From assembly GCF_000725545.1 (NCBI RefSeq), contig NZ_JNZP01000014.1, forward strand, positions 105,398 through 169,397: 64,000 nt of DNA, in the 5' to 3' direction. The stretch is from Streptomyces exfoliatus (GTDB lineage Bacteria; Actinomycetota; Actinomycetes; Streptomycetales; Streptomycetaceae). Below, in pieces: positions 18,187 to 26,610 of this stretch. The translations under genes were made by a program, and so were the position numbers. The notes beneath the pieces are model-generated. The model was not told the origin of the DNA. It searched no databases and was given only the letters and a program-made list of their open reading frames with translations. Within the stretch, counting starts at the first letter, position 1; every line of letters begins with the position of its first letter.

Positions 18187-19419
18187 ATGCGGCAGACGGC
18201 TCCGGAAGGCCGCGGCCCGGTGCGCTACGGCCCTCCCCTCCCCGACACCGGCCTGCCCGTCCTGCCGGGACTCGCCGGACTCCTCGCGGCCGCGGCCGGA
18301 CGGACCACCCCCGAGCCGCCCGGCGGCGGCCCCGTCCTGCGCGAGGCCGCCTCCGGCTACTGGTGGCGCCGCGGCCTGCGCACCCACCCCGAGGACGTCG
18401 TCGCCGCCCCCGGCGCCCCCGCCCTGCTGCTCGCCCTGATCGCCGCCCACGGCGGCGACCTGCTGCTGCCCCGGCCCTGCCCCGCCTGGTGGACCCCGCA
18501 GGCCCGCCTCCTCGGCCGCCCCGCCTACCACGTGCCGACCCCCGCGGAGTGCGGCGGCGTCCCCGACCCGTACGCCCTCCTGGAGACGGTCCGGCGGGTC
18601 CGAGCCGAGGGCGGCACCCCCCGCCTCCTGCTGCTCTCCGTCGCCGACGACCCCACCGCCACCGTCGCCCCGCCCGAACTCGTCCGCGAGGCCTGCGAGG
18701 CCGCCGTCGCCGAAGGCCTGCACGTCATCAGCGACGAGACCTGGCGCGACACCCTCCACCACCCCCACGACACCGTGCTCCTCAGCCCCGCCGAGATGTG
18801 CCCCGACGACGTGACCGTCGTCAGCGACCTCGGCGGCGCCCTCACCCCGGCCGCCTGGCCCTGCGCCGTCGCCCGGTTCCCGCCCACCGACCCCTCCCGC
18901 GCAGACCGCTGGACCGACCGCAGGGCCCGCGTCCTCGACGTGCTCACCGCCCTCGGGGCCGTCGTCCCGGGACCCGTCGCCCCCGCCGCCGCGCACGCCC
19001 TCGACGAACCCGAGGACGTGACCGTACGGGCCAGGCGCGCGGCCACCGTCCACGGCCGCCTCGCGGGGGCCGCGCACCGCACCGCCCTCGCCGCCGGGCT
19101 CCTCGCCCGGCCACCGCAGGCGGGCCGCCACCTCTACGCCGACCTCGGGCCGCTGCGGGCGGGCCTCGCCGCCCGGGGCGTCACCGACTCCCTGGAGCTG
19201 GAGAGCCATCTCACCGCGCGGCTCGGCGCCCCGGCAGCCGGCGGCCACCGTTTCGGCGACGAACTCGGCGCGCTGCGCGTCCGGTTCGGCACCGGCATGT
19301 TCCTTGGAGTCACCGAGGAGGAGCGGGACGAGGCGCTCCGGGCGCGCGATCCGGTGGAACTACCGCACGTGGCGCGGGCGCTGGAGGATTTCGGAGGGGC
19401 TCTGGAGGAACTCCGATGA
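18187..19419 (+). CDS. Aminotransferase-fold protein lacking the PLP lysine
   Basis: 410 residues that follow the class I/II aminotransferase plan: a DPTATVAPPELV segment where NPTG would lie, an ISDETW turn (D183) for the cofactor aspartate, and a LRVRFGTG C-terminal segment holding the usual arginine. At the place of the S-x-S-K lysine motif the sequence is VVSDLGGALTP (213-221) with no lysine, and the usual Tyr after D183 is Trp186. PLP Schiff-base chemistry therefore seems impossible. It may be a structural or regulatory relative. ATG 18187 has a perfect AGGAGG eight bases upstream. It is followed 115 bp later by an MBL hydrolase, probably one operon. Confidence 0.78.
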   Translation: MRQTAPEGRGPVRYGPPLPDTGLPVLPGLAGLLAAAAGRTTPEPPGGGPVLREAASGYWWRRGLRTHPEDVVAAPGAPALLLALIAAHGGDLLLPRPCPAWWTPQARLLGRPAYHVPTPAECGGVPDPYALLETVRRVRAEGGTPRLLLLSVADDPTATVAPPELVREACEAAVAEGLHVISDETWRDTLHHPHDTVLLSPAEMCPDDVTVVSDLGGALTPAAWPCAVARFPPTDPSRADRWTDRRARVLDVLTALGAVVPGPVAPAAAHALDEPEDVTVRARRAATVHGRLAGAAHRTALAAGLLARPPQAGRHLYADLGPLRAGLAARGVTDSLELESHLTARLGAPAAGGHRFGDELGALRVRFGTGMFLGVTEEERDEALRARDPVELPHVARALEDFGGALEELR

Positions 19420-19534
19420 CACCGCCTCCGGACCGTCTCCGCCGCCGCCCGACTCGCGGTGCGCCGTACCGCCGCCGCCAAGGGCACCCCCACACACGTC
19501 CACGCCCACGAGCCGCGCAGAACGGAGCCCGCAG

Positions 19535-20590
19535 ATGACCGAACGGACGGCACACAGCGCGCGCGCCGCACGCGCCTCCGCCACCGCTCCCGAGGCCGTC
19601 TCCGCGACCGCCCCCGTCCCCACCCCCGTCCTCCAGCCCGTCGGGCGGCTGCGCGCGGACTGGCCCCGCACCTTCGCCGACCGGCTCACCGCCCCCCTCC
19701 CCGGCCTGCGGGCCCTGGCCCGCCTCGCCCGCGAGGGAGCCGTACGCCCCCGCCCCGAGGGGCTCCGCGACGTCCCCCAGCTGCCCTTCGAGCCGGGCCC
19801 GCTGCCCGCCGCGGGACCCGACACCCTCGCCGTCACCTGGGCGGGACACGCCAGTTGGGTACTGCGGATGGGCGGACTCACCGTCCTCACCGACCCGGTC
19901 TGGTCCCGCCGCATCCTCGGCACCCCCGCCCGGCTCACTCCCGTCGGGGTCCGCTGGGAGGACCTGCCGGACGTCGACGCCGTCGTCATCAGCCACAACC
20001 ACTTCGACCACCTCGACGCCCCCACCCTGAAACGGCTGCCCCGGCACACCCCGGTGTTCGTCCCGGCCGGCCTCGGCCGGTGGTTCACCCGCCGCCGGTT
20101 CAGCCGGGTGACCGAACTGGACTGGTGGGAGGCCGCCGAACTCGACGGCGTGCGCTTCGACTTCGTCCCCGCCCACCACTGGTCCAAGCGCACCCTCCTG
20201 GACACCTGCCGTTCCCTGTGGGGCGGCTGGGTGCTCACGGACCGCTCGGGGCGCCGGGTCCACTTCGCGGGGGACACCGGCTACGGCCACTGGTTCGCCG
20301 AGATCGGCCGCCGGTACCCCGGCATCGACCTGGCGCTGCTCCCCATCGGGGCCTACGACCCCCGCTGGTGGCTCAGCGACGTCCACACCGACCCGGAAGA
20401 GGCGGTCCGCGCCCACCAGGACCTCGGGGCGCGGCGGATGGCACCGATGCACTGGGCCACCTTCGTCCTGTCCTCCGAGCCCGTGCTCGAACCCCTCAGC
20501 CGGGTCAGGACCGCCTGGGAGCGGGCCGGGCTGCGCCGCGAGGACCTGTGGGACCTGCCGGTCGGCGGCTCACGGGTGCTCGTGCCCTGA
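19535..20590 (+). CDS. MBL-fold metallo-hydrolase (NAPE-PLD/UlaG-like)
   Basis: 351 residues. An Ala/Pro-rich leader of about 75 residues is followed by the metallo-beta-lactamase core: AGHASWVLRMG, SHNHFDHLD (the metal HxHxDH site), FAGDTGYG and a late MHWATF histidine. This arrangement resembles NAPE-PLD-type hydrolases acting on phosphodiester lipids. ATG 19535 has a weak GGAG site. Likely translated with the aminotransferase-like gene upstream. Its end overlaps the convergent DedA gene by 21 bp. Confidence 0.85.
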   Translation: MTERTAHSARAARASATAPEAVSATAPVPTPVLQPVGRLRADWPRTFADRLTAPLPGLRALARLAREGAVRPRPEGLRDVPQLPFEPGPLPAAGPDTLAVTWAGHASWVLRMGGLTVLTDPVWSRRILGTPARLTPVGVRWEDLPDVDAVVISHNHFDHLDAPTLKRLPRHTPVFVPAGLGRWFTRRRFSRVTELDWWEAAELDGVRFDFVPAHHWSKRTLLDTCRSLWGGWVLTDRSGRRVHFAGDTGYGHWFAEIGRRYPGIDLALLPIGAYDPRWWLSDVHTDPEEAVRAHQDLGARRMAPMHWATFVLSSEPVLEPLSRVRTAWERAGLRREDLWDLPVGGSRVLVP

Positions 20591-21259
20591 AGGCACCTCG
20601 GGGCCCGCCTTTCGTCGCGGGCCGGGCTCCCGGCGTCCCCTGACCCGCCGCCACAGCGCGGGGACCGCGCTGAGCAGCACCGTCAGGCCCACCGCCGCGA
20701 CCACGCCCTGCCAGGGCTCCGGGAAGAGCGAACCGCCCAGGACGCCGATCAGCTGGTACGTCGCCGCCCACGCCAGACAGGCCGGGATGTCGCCCCGGAC
20801 GAAGCGCCGCAGCGGCATCTGGGCGAGCAGACACGCCAGCATCACCGGGATCCGCCCCGCCGGCACGAGCCGGGACAGCACCAGGACCGACACCTGATGG
20901 GTGTCGAGCCGTGCCTGGGCGTCGGCAAGCCGGTCCGGGGTCACCCGCCCACGCAGCGAGGCGAGCCACCGCGATCCGTTGCGTGAACGGACCCCGCGCT
21001 GCCCGAGCCAGTAGAGGGCCGCGTCGCCGAGGCACGCGGCGAACGCCGCCACGAGGAAGACGAAGAGCAGCGCCGTCGGCGAGCTCTGGTGGAAGGCGAC
21101 CACCGCCGCCGAGCTGACGATCGCGCCCGTGGGCACGACCGGCACCAGCGCGCCGAGCGCCACGAGCAGGAACAGCGACGGGTAGCCGACCGCCTGCTGG
21201 GTCGACTCCGGTGGCAGCTCCCGCACCGCCTCCGCGAGCCGGACGAGCCCGTCGATCAC
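20570..21259 (-). CDS. DedA/VTT-domain membrane protein
   Basis: 229 residues, four to five hydrophobic segments and the VTT (SNARE-associated) signature: GALVPVVPTGAIV near the start and SRLVPAGRIPVMLACLL around 130-147. DedA proteins influence envelope homeostasis, and some flip lipid carriers. The C-terminus is basic. It lies 97 bp after the MBL gene at 21357 on the same strand and is probably co-transcribed. The spacer contains a 20-bp direct repeat. Confidence 0.85.
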   Translation of the reverse strand: MIDGLVRLAEAVRELPPESTQQAVGYPSLFLLVALGALVPVVPTGAIVSSAAVVAFHQSSPTALLFVFLVAAFAACLGDAALYWLGQRGVRSRNGSRWLASLRGRVTPDRLADAQARLDTHQVSVLVLSRLVPAGRIPVMLACLLAQMPLRRFVRGDIPACLAWAATYQLIGVLGGSLFPEPWQGVVAAVGLTVLLSAVPALWRRVRGRREPGPRRKAGPEVPSGHEHP

Positions 21260-21304
21260 CGGGCGGCCCCCGTCCGCCCCGTCGTTCCCGCCCGTCCCGT
21301 CGCT

Positions 21305-21345
21305 CCCGTCCGCCCCGCCGTCGTCCCCGTCCGCCCCGCCGTCGT
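21305..21345. repeat. 20-bp direct repeat, 21-bp period
   Basis: CCCGTCCGCCCCGCCGTCGT occurs at 21305-21324 and again at 21326-21345 in the spacer between the MBL and DedA genes. Flanking sequence continues the C-rich GTCC pattern less perfectly. No function apparent. Confidence 0.7.
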
Positions 21346-21356
21346 TCGCGCCCGCG

Positions 21357-22136
21357 TCATCGGGCCACCTCCGGCCGTACCCGTTCGCCGTGGCCGAGGA
21401 GATGGACCGCCACCTTCGGCGCCAGCCGAGCCGCGTGCCGTACGAACTCGTCGCCTGGTGCGTGGAACTCGTGCGGCCGGACCCCGTCGAGCCCGATGGG
21501 CCAGTACGTACCGAAGTGGACCGGGACCGCCGTCGCGGGTGACAGCGCGGCGAGCGCCTCCGCCGCGCGGCCCGCGTCGAGGTGACCGTGCCCGAGGTAC
21601 GGGCCCCAGCCGCCGACCGGCAGCAGCGCCACGTCCACCGGCCCCACCGCCTCCGCCATCCCGTCGAACAGACCGGTGTCCCCGGCGAAGTACGTCCGCG
21701 CCTCGCCCTCCACGACGTACCCGAGCGCGGGGGCGCGGTGCGGTCCGACCGGCAGCCGCCGTCCGTCGTGGAGCGCCGGGACGGCCCTCACCGTGACACC
21801 CTCCACCGTCACCGTGTCGCCAGGACCCACCTCGGTCAGCCGCACCCCGTTCCCCGCGAGCCTGCGCAGCCCCGGTACGGCGTCGGGGGCGCCGCGCGGC
21901 ACGACGACCAGCGTCCCGGGCGCGAGCCGGGCGAGCGAGGGCAGGTGCAGGTGGTCGGCGTGCAGGTGCGAGACGAGGACGGCCTCGGCGAGCGCGGCCT
22001 CGGACGGCGGCAGGGCTCCGCGTCGGCGTCGCAGATGCGCGAGCCGCCGCGTGAACAGCGGATCGGTGAGGAAGCGGACCCCGGAGTCCTCGACCGTGCA
22101 GGTCGCGTGGCCCCACCAGGTGACCTCCACCGGCAT
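21357..22136 (-). CDS. MBL-fold metal-dependent hydrolase (UlaG-like)
   Basis: 259 residues, close to minimal UlaG-like size. It starts MPVEVTWWGHAT, then SHLHADHLHL (metal site), YFAGDTGLFDGM and VPVHFGTYWP. The enzyme is cytosolic. It differs from the larger MBL at 19535 by lacking the N-terminal extension. First gene of a minus-strand pair with DedA. Substrate unknown; members hydrolyse lactones or phosphodiesters. Confidence 0.86.
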   Translation of the reverse strand: MPVEVTWWGHATCTVEDSGVRFLTDPLFTRRLAHLRRRRGALPPSEAALAEAVLVSHLHADHLHLPSLARLAPGTLVVVPRGAPDAVPGLRRLAGNGVRLTEVGPGDTVTVEGVTVRAVPALHDGRRLPVGPHRAPALGYVVEGEARTYFAGDTGLFDGMAEAVGPVDVALLPVGGWGPYLGHGHLDAGRAAEALAALSPATAVPVHFGTYWPIGLDGVRPHEFHAPGDEFVRHAARLAPKVAVHLLGHGERVRPEVAR

Positions 22137-22271
22137 GCCGCCTTCCGTTCTCGGGGGTCACGGCCGCCGGTCAGATGTCCGTGGCCGTTCCCTATCTCCT
22201 TGACGAGGGTAAATGTCCGGAGCGGCCGCCGGAGGATGTTCGGCCGTCCCGTCCCGCAGTAGGGTCTGGCC

Positions 22272-22676
22272 ATGGACGACGTTCGGGTGGCGGCGATCGC
22301 CAGCCTCACCCCGCTCGAAGAGCTGGACAGCGACCCCTTCCTCGTAGACACGCGCGAGCAGCACGCGCGGTGCGCCCGCTGGGCGGACGACCGGGGGTAC
22401 GTGGTCGCCCGCCAGCTGCTCTTCTACGGAATCCGGCCCGACCACGCGGCGCTGTGGGCGGACGTGGAGGAGGGGGTGGTCGACCTCTTCGTCGCGGCCA
22501 ACGAGCGCGTCCTCGCGCGCGCGTTGACGTCCGTGCCCGGCTTCCGCGCCGAGTGCGCGCGGCGCGGGGTACGCCTCGAGACCGTCGGCCCCGAGGAGCC
22601 GGCGTACGACGCGGCGGCCAAGGCGGGGGTGCACCGGCGGCTCTCGATGCCGACGGCCGGCTACGACGGCTGCTGA
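22272..22676 (+). CDS. Small protein resembling a resolvase N-terminal domain
   Basis: 134 residues, cytosolic. The order REQHARCARWADDRGY, VVDLFVAANERVLARAL, RGVRLETV parallels the serine-recombinase catalytic domain (helix after the active-site loop, VVV-x-R strand, GV-x-L strand). The active-site serine and key arginines are not convincingly conserved, and no DNA-binding domain follows. It may be a recombinase-fold domain turned to another use. I cannot name a function. Spaced 135 bp from the divergent MBL gene; a repeat array follows it. Confidence 0.65.
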   Translation: MDDVRVAAIASLTPLEELDSDPFLVDTREQHARCARWADDRGYVVARQLLFYGIRPDHAALWADVEEGVVDLFVAANERVLARALTSVPGFRAECARRGVRLETVGPEEPAYDAAAKAGVHRRLSMPTAGYDGC

Positions 22677-22683
22677 CCCGCCC

Positions 22684-22823
22684 CCGACCTGAGACGCGTC
22701 GCGGTGCACTCCCCGTACCCGAGCTGACACGAGCTCCGGCGCTCTCGCCGCACCCGAGCCGACACGAGCTCCGGCGCACGCCCGGCGTCCGACCTGACAC
22801 ATCCGGGCTCCTTCCCGTCACCC
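22684..22823. repeat. Four-unit degenerate 35-bp tandem repeat
   Basis: Units start exactly 35 bp apart at 22684, 22719, 22754 and 22789. Each begins CCGASCYGASAC. Units 2 and 3 also share GAGCTCCGGCG, giving a 25-bp near-identity. It fills the 225-bp spacer between the resolvase-like gene and the membrane phosphodiesterase gene. Not a CRISPR: the whole 35-bp unit repeats and there are no unique spacers. Confidence 0.75.
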
Positions 22824-22901
22824 GTCGTCACCCGTTTCCCGCGCCGATCGTGGGCGTTGTGACACGCTTGGGGCAGGAAACGGGCGAAAGGCGAAGCGGG
22901 C

Positions 22902-25079
22902 GTGGGTGACAGGCGATGGGGTGGCGCCGACCGCTGGCGGTCCGCGGGCCGTGCGGCGGGGCGGATGGCCGTGGTCTGGGCGGTGTCCACGCTGACCCTG
23001 CTGGTCCTCGCCGGACTGCTCCCGGACTTCCAGCTCCAGTCCGCCGACGGCGACACCTTCACCAGGACCGCGCTCACCGCCGCCGCCGCGGCCGGCGCCT
23101 TCGGTCTGCTCGGCGCACTCGTGTGGCCGCTGATCGTGCGGGCCCTGCTGCTCGTGCCGGCCCTCGTCCTCGGCCTGCTGGTGTTCTTCCTCAACGGTTC
23201 GCTGCTGCTCGTCGCGCTCTGGCTGATCCCCGACGGGCGTGGCGTCGCCGACCCCGAGACGGCCGTCGTGGTCGCCGCCGTCATGTCCGCCGTCGCCTCC
23301 GCCACCTCCACCGCCCTCGCCGTCCGCGACGACGACGCCTACCGGCGCCGCCTCTACCGTCTCACCGGCCGCACCCGGCCGCGCCGGCCGGAGGACGCAC
23401 CCGAGCAGGCCCCCGGCACGGTCTTCCTCCAGCTGGACGGCGTCGGTCACCACGTGCTGCGCGGCGCCGTCGCCGACGGCCTCATGCCGACCGTCGCGGG
23501 CTGGCTGGACACCGGCCACCGGCTCACCCCCTGGCGCACCGACTGGTCGAGCCAGACCGGCGCGAGCCAGCTCGGCATCCTGCACGGTTCCAACGAGGAC
23601 GTGCCCGCCTTCCGCTGGTACGAGAAGGACACCGGCCGGCTCATGGTGTCGAACCGTCCGGCGAGCGCCGTGGAACTCCAGCGCCGGGCCGTGCGCCGCA
23701 CCGGGGACGGCGGACTCCTGACCGTCGACGGCGCGTCCCGGGGCAACCTCTTCAGCGGCGGCGCCGACCAGGTCGCCCTCGTCCTGTCGGTGGCCGCCCG
23801 GCGCGGCCCGCGCAACCGCTCACGGGCCGGCTACTTCGCGTACTTCTCCGACCCCGCGAACGCCGTCCGTACCGCGGGGTCGCTCGCCGCCGAGTGCCTC
23901 CGAGAGGTGGGGCAGTCGACCCGGGCGCTGCTGCGCCGCCAGACCCCGAGGGTCTCGCGCGGCGGCACGTACCCCTTCGTCCGCGCCTTCGCGACGGTCG
24001 TGGAGCGGGACGTGGTGGTCTCCGCCGTGATGGGCGACATGCTCGCCGGGCGGACCGCCGTCTACGCCGACCTCGTCGCCTACGACGAGGTGGCGCACCA
24101 CTCGGGTCCGCACGGCCGGGACACCGACCAGGTCCTGCGGCGCCTCGACCGTTCGATCGCGCTCATCGCCACCGTCGCCGAGCACGCCCCGCGTCCGTAC
24201 CGGATCGTGCTGCTCTCCGACCACGGGCAGAGCCCCGGCGAGACCTTCGAAGGGGCGTACGGGCTGACGCTGAAGGACCTCGTCAGGGCCGGGTGCGGGC
24301 TTCCGGTGCCGCGTCGCGTACGGCGCACCCGGAGCGGTTCGGAGGCGCGGGACGCGGCCAGGGACGCGCTGCGGCTCGCCCTGCACCGGCCGGTGGACGA
24401 GACCGGCGAGACGGCGAAGGAGCTGCCCGCCCGGCCGTCCGAGCCGGTCGTCCTGGCGTCGGGGAACCTCGGTCTCGTCTCCTTCCCCGACGTGCCGCAC
24501 CGGATGACCCGGGAGGAGATCGACCGGCGGCACCCGGCGCTGCTCCGTACCCTCGCGAACCATCCGGGCGTCGGCTTCGTGCTGGTGGCGAGCGCCGAGC
24601 ACGGCTCGGTGGTGCTCGCCGGGGGAGGGGCGGAGGTGCCCGTCGCGGAGCTGGACGACGGGGGACCGCTGGCGGTGTTCGGGCCGGGCGCGGCGGAGGC
24701 GGTACGGCGTACGGACGGTTTCCCGCACGTGGCGGACATCATGGTCAACTCGATGTACGACCCGGCGACGGGCACCGTGCACGCCTTCGAGGAGCAGATC
24801 GGTTCGCACGGGGGTCTCGGCGGCGAACAGTCGCGCCCCTTCCTCCTGTCGCCGCCCGAGCTGTCGCCGCCGGTCGGCGAGGGGGAGGAGCTGGTCGGCG
24901 CGGAGCGGGTGCACCGGGTGCTGCGGCGCTGGCTGCGGGAGTGTTCGGGTCCACAGGTGCCGCTGTCATCGCTGTCGGAGCCGTCGGAGCCGTCGTCGCT
25001 GGAGATTTCCCTGCCCATGGACGAATCGGAATCACTTCTTCCGGTTGATCACCCTGTCGTACAGGACAAAAACCTCTGA
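22902..25079 (+). CDS. Holin-like membrane domain fused to alkaline-phosphatase-fold phosphodiesterase
   Basis: 725 residues. The N-terminal about 120 residues hold four hydrophobic helices resembling phage-holin-IV/PspC-like modules. The remainder is a type I phosphodiesterase/nucleotide pyrophosphatase fold: FLQLDGVGHHVL (first metal aspartate), SSQTGASQLGILHG (nucleophile region), LVAYDEVAHHSG, and LLSDHGQSPG. The C-terminal tail is Ser/Glu-rich. Likely a membrane-anchored phosphatase or phosphoglycerol-type transferase. GTG 22902 is supported by the Trp/Arg-rich start preceding the first helix. Stands alone ahead of an APC permease. Confidence 0.85.
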   Translation: MGDRRWGGADRWRSAGRAAGRMAVVWAVSTLTLLVLAGLLPDFQLQSADGDTFTRTALTAAAAAGAFGLLGALVWPLIVRALLLVPALVLGLLVFFLNGSLLLVALWLIPDGRGVADPETAVVVAAVMSAVASATSTALAVRDDDAYRRRLYRLTGRTRPRRPEDAPEQAPGTVFLQLDGVGHHVLRGAVADGLMPTVAGWLDTGHRLTPWRTDWSSQTGASQLGILHGSNEDVPAFRWYEKDTGRLMVSNRPASAVELQRRAVRRTGDGGLLTVDGASRGNLFSGGADQVALVLSVAARRGPRNRSRAGYFAYFSDPANAVRTAGSLAAECLREVGQSTRALLRRQTPRVSRGGTYPFVRAFATVVERDVVVSAVMGDMLAGRTAVYADLVAYDEVAHHSGPHGRDTDQVLRRLDRSIALIATVAEHAPRPYRIVLLSDHGQSPGETFEGAYGLTLKDLVRAGCGLPVPRRVRRTRSGSEARDAARDALRLALHRPVDETGETAKELPARPSEPVVLASGNLGLVSFPDVPHRMTREEIDRRHPALLRTLANHPGVGFVLVASAEHGSVVLAGGGAEVPVAELDDGGPLAVFGPGAAEAVRRTDGFPHVADIMVNSMYDPATGTVHAFEEQIGSHGGLGGEQSRPFLLSPPELSPPVGEGEELVGAERVHRVLRRWLRECSGPQVPLSSLSEPSEPSSLEISLPMDESESLLPVDHPVVQDKNL

Positions 25080-25101
25080 TTTGGACGCCTGTTCGTCGTT
25101 A

Positions 25102-25117
25102 CCGGACGATGGTCCGG
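25102..25117. terminator. Small inverted repeat, terminator or operator
   Basis: CCGGAC-GATG-GTCCGG in the 66-bp spacer between the phosphodiesterase and the permease. Six-base arms make it a weak terminator or a possible operator for the permease gene. Context does not decide. Confidence 0.35.
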
Positions 25118-25145
25118 ATTTGTACGACGGAAGGCGCACCACCCC

Positions 25146-26561
25146 ATGAGCACGGCCACCACAACTCCACAGCGCGGACCCCGGACCGACACCCCGCCGG
25201 CCGAACGGCACTCCCGCCGCTTCGGGCTCCCCATCGCGACCGCCCTGGTCATGGGCAACATCATCGGCGGCGGAATCTTCCTCCTGCCCGCCTCCGTCGC
25301 ACCCTTCGGCACCATCAGCCTGGTCGCCTTCGGCGTCCTCACCCTCGGCGCGATCGCCCTCGCCCTCGTCTTCGGCCGCCTCGCCCACCGCCACCCCACG
25401 ACCGGCGGGCCCTACGTCTACGCCCGCGAGGCCTTCGGCGACTTCGCCGGATTCCTGACGGCCTGGTCGTACTGGATCACCACCTGGGTCTCCAACGCGG
25501 CCCTCGCCGTCGCCGCCGTCGGCTACCTCGACGTCCTCATCCCCGTCCACGGCTCCCTGGCCGCCACCATCGCCGCCGCGCTCCTCCTCCAGTGGCTGCC
25601 GGCCCTCGCCAACCTCGCCGGAACCCGCTGCGCGGGCGTGGTCCAGCTCGTGGCCACCGTGCTCAAGTTCCTGCCGCTGCTGCTCGTCGCCGTCGGCGGA
25701 CTCTTCTTCTTCGACAGCGCCAACCTCGGCCCCTTCCGGGCCGGTGACGAGAGCGCCCTCGGCGCCGTCTCCGCCTCCGCCGCGATCCTGCTCTTCAGCT
25801 ACCTCGGCGTCGAATCGGCCGCCGTCAGCGCCGGCGAGGTCCGCGACCCGCGCCGCAACGTCGGCCGCGCCACCGTCCTCGGCACCCTCGGTGCCGCGTT
25901 CCTCTACCTGCTCACCACCGTGTCCGTCTTCGGCACCGTCCCGCACGAGCGGCTCGTCGCCTCCAGCGCCCCCTTCACGGACTCCGTCAACCTCATGTTC
26001 GGCGGCTCCTGGGGCGGCACCGCCGTCGCCTGCATGGCCCTCGTCTCCATGGTCGGCGCCCTCAACGGCTGGACCCTCCTCAGCGCCCAGACCCCGTACG
26101 CCGCGGCCCGGGACGGCCTCTTCCCGAAGGTCTTCGCCCGCAAGCGGCGCGGCGTCCCCACGGCCGGCGTCCTCGTGACCGTCGCCCTCGCCTCCCTGCT
26201 CACCGTCTACAACTACACGGCCGGCACCGAGGGCGTCTTCGAGACCCTCGTCCTCGTCACCACCTTCACCGCGACCGTCCCCTACCTGCTGTCCTCCGCC
26301 GCCCAGCTCTACTTCCTGCTCTCCGGACAGGCCGACCGGGTCCACCGCCCCCGCCTCGTCCGCGACACCGTCCTCACCCTCGCCGCCTTCGGCTTCTCCC
26401 TCTGGCTGGTCGCGGGTTCCGGCTACGCGGCCGTCTACCAGGGCGTCCTGTTCCTCTTCGCCGGAGTGCTCGTCTACGCCTGGATGGCGGCCCGCAGGCA
26501 GCGCACCTCTGCCACCATCGGTACCGGAGCCGGAGCGGTGGAAGGAGCCGCGGGGGAGTGA
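25146..26561 (+). CDS. APC family amino-acid permease/antiporter
   Basis: 471 residues with about 12 membrane helices. The APC signature GNIIGGGIFLLPASVAPFG (about 37-55) forms the first broken helix, and the glutamate-bearing LGVESAAVSAGE segment follows around 220. Proportions resemble arginine-agmatine/ornithine or putrescine antiporters (AdiC/PotE group). ATG 25146 opens a hydrophilic leader of 25 residues. The neighbouring genes give no clear substrate clue. The downstream gene is convergent. Confidence 0.9.
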   Translation: MSTATTTPQRGPRTDTPPAERHSRRFGLPIATALVMGNIIGGGIFLLPASVAPFGTISLVAFGVLTLGAIALALVFGRLAHRHPTTGGPYVYAREAFGDFAGFLTAWSYWITTWVSNAALAVAAVGYLDVLIPVHGSLAATIAAALLLQWLPALANLAGTRCAGVVQLVATVLKFLPLLLVAVGGLFFFDSANLGPFRAGDESALGAVSASAAILLFSYLGVESAAVSAGEVRDPRRNVGRATVLGTLGAAFLYLLTTVSVFGTVPHERLVASSAPFTDSVNLMFGGSWGGTAVACMALVSMVGALNGWTLLSAQTPYAAARDGLFPKVFARKRRGVPTAGVLVTVALASLLTVYNYTAGTEGVFETLVLVTTFTATVPYLLSSAAQLYFLLSGQADRVHRPRLVRDTVLTLAAFGFSLWLVAGSGYAAVYQGVLFLFAGVLVYAWMAARRQRTSATIGTGAGAVEGAAGE

Positions 26562-26610
26562 CGGCCGCCGAAGGCCACGCGCGGCCGACGAGGCCGGAGG
26601 CGGATCCCGC

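Noticed and set aside
22684..22823. Possible mini-CRISPR
   Set aside because: The entire 35-bp unit repeats in a degenerate manner; there are no unique spacers and no cas genes.
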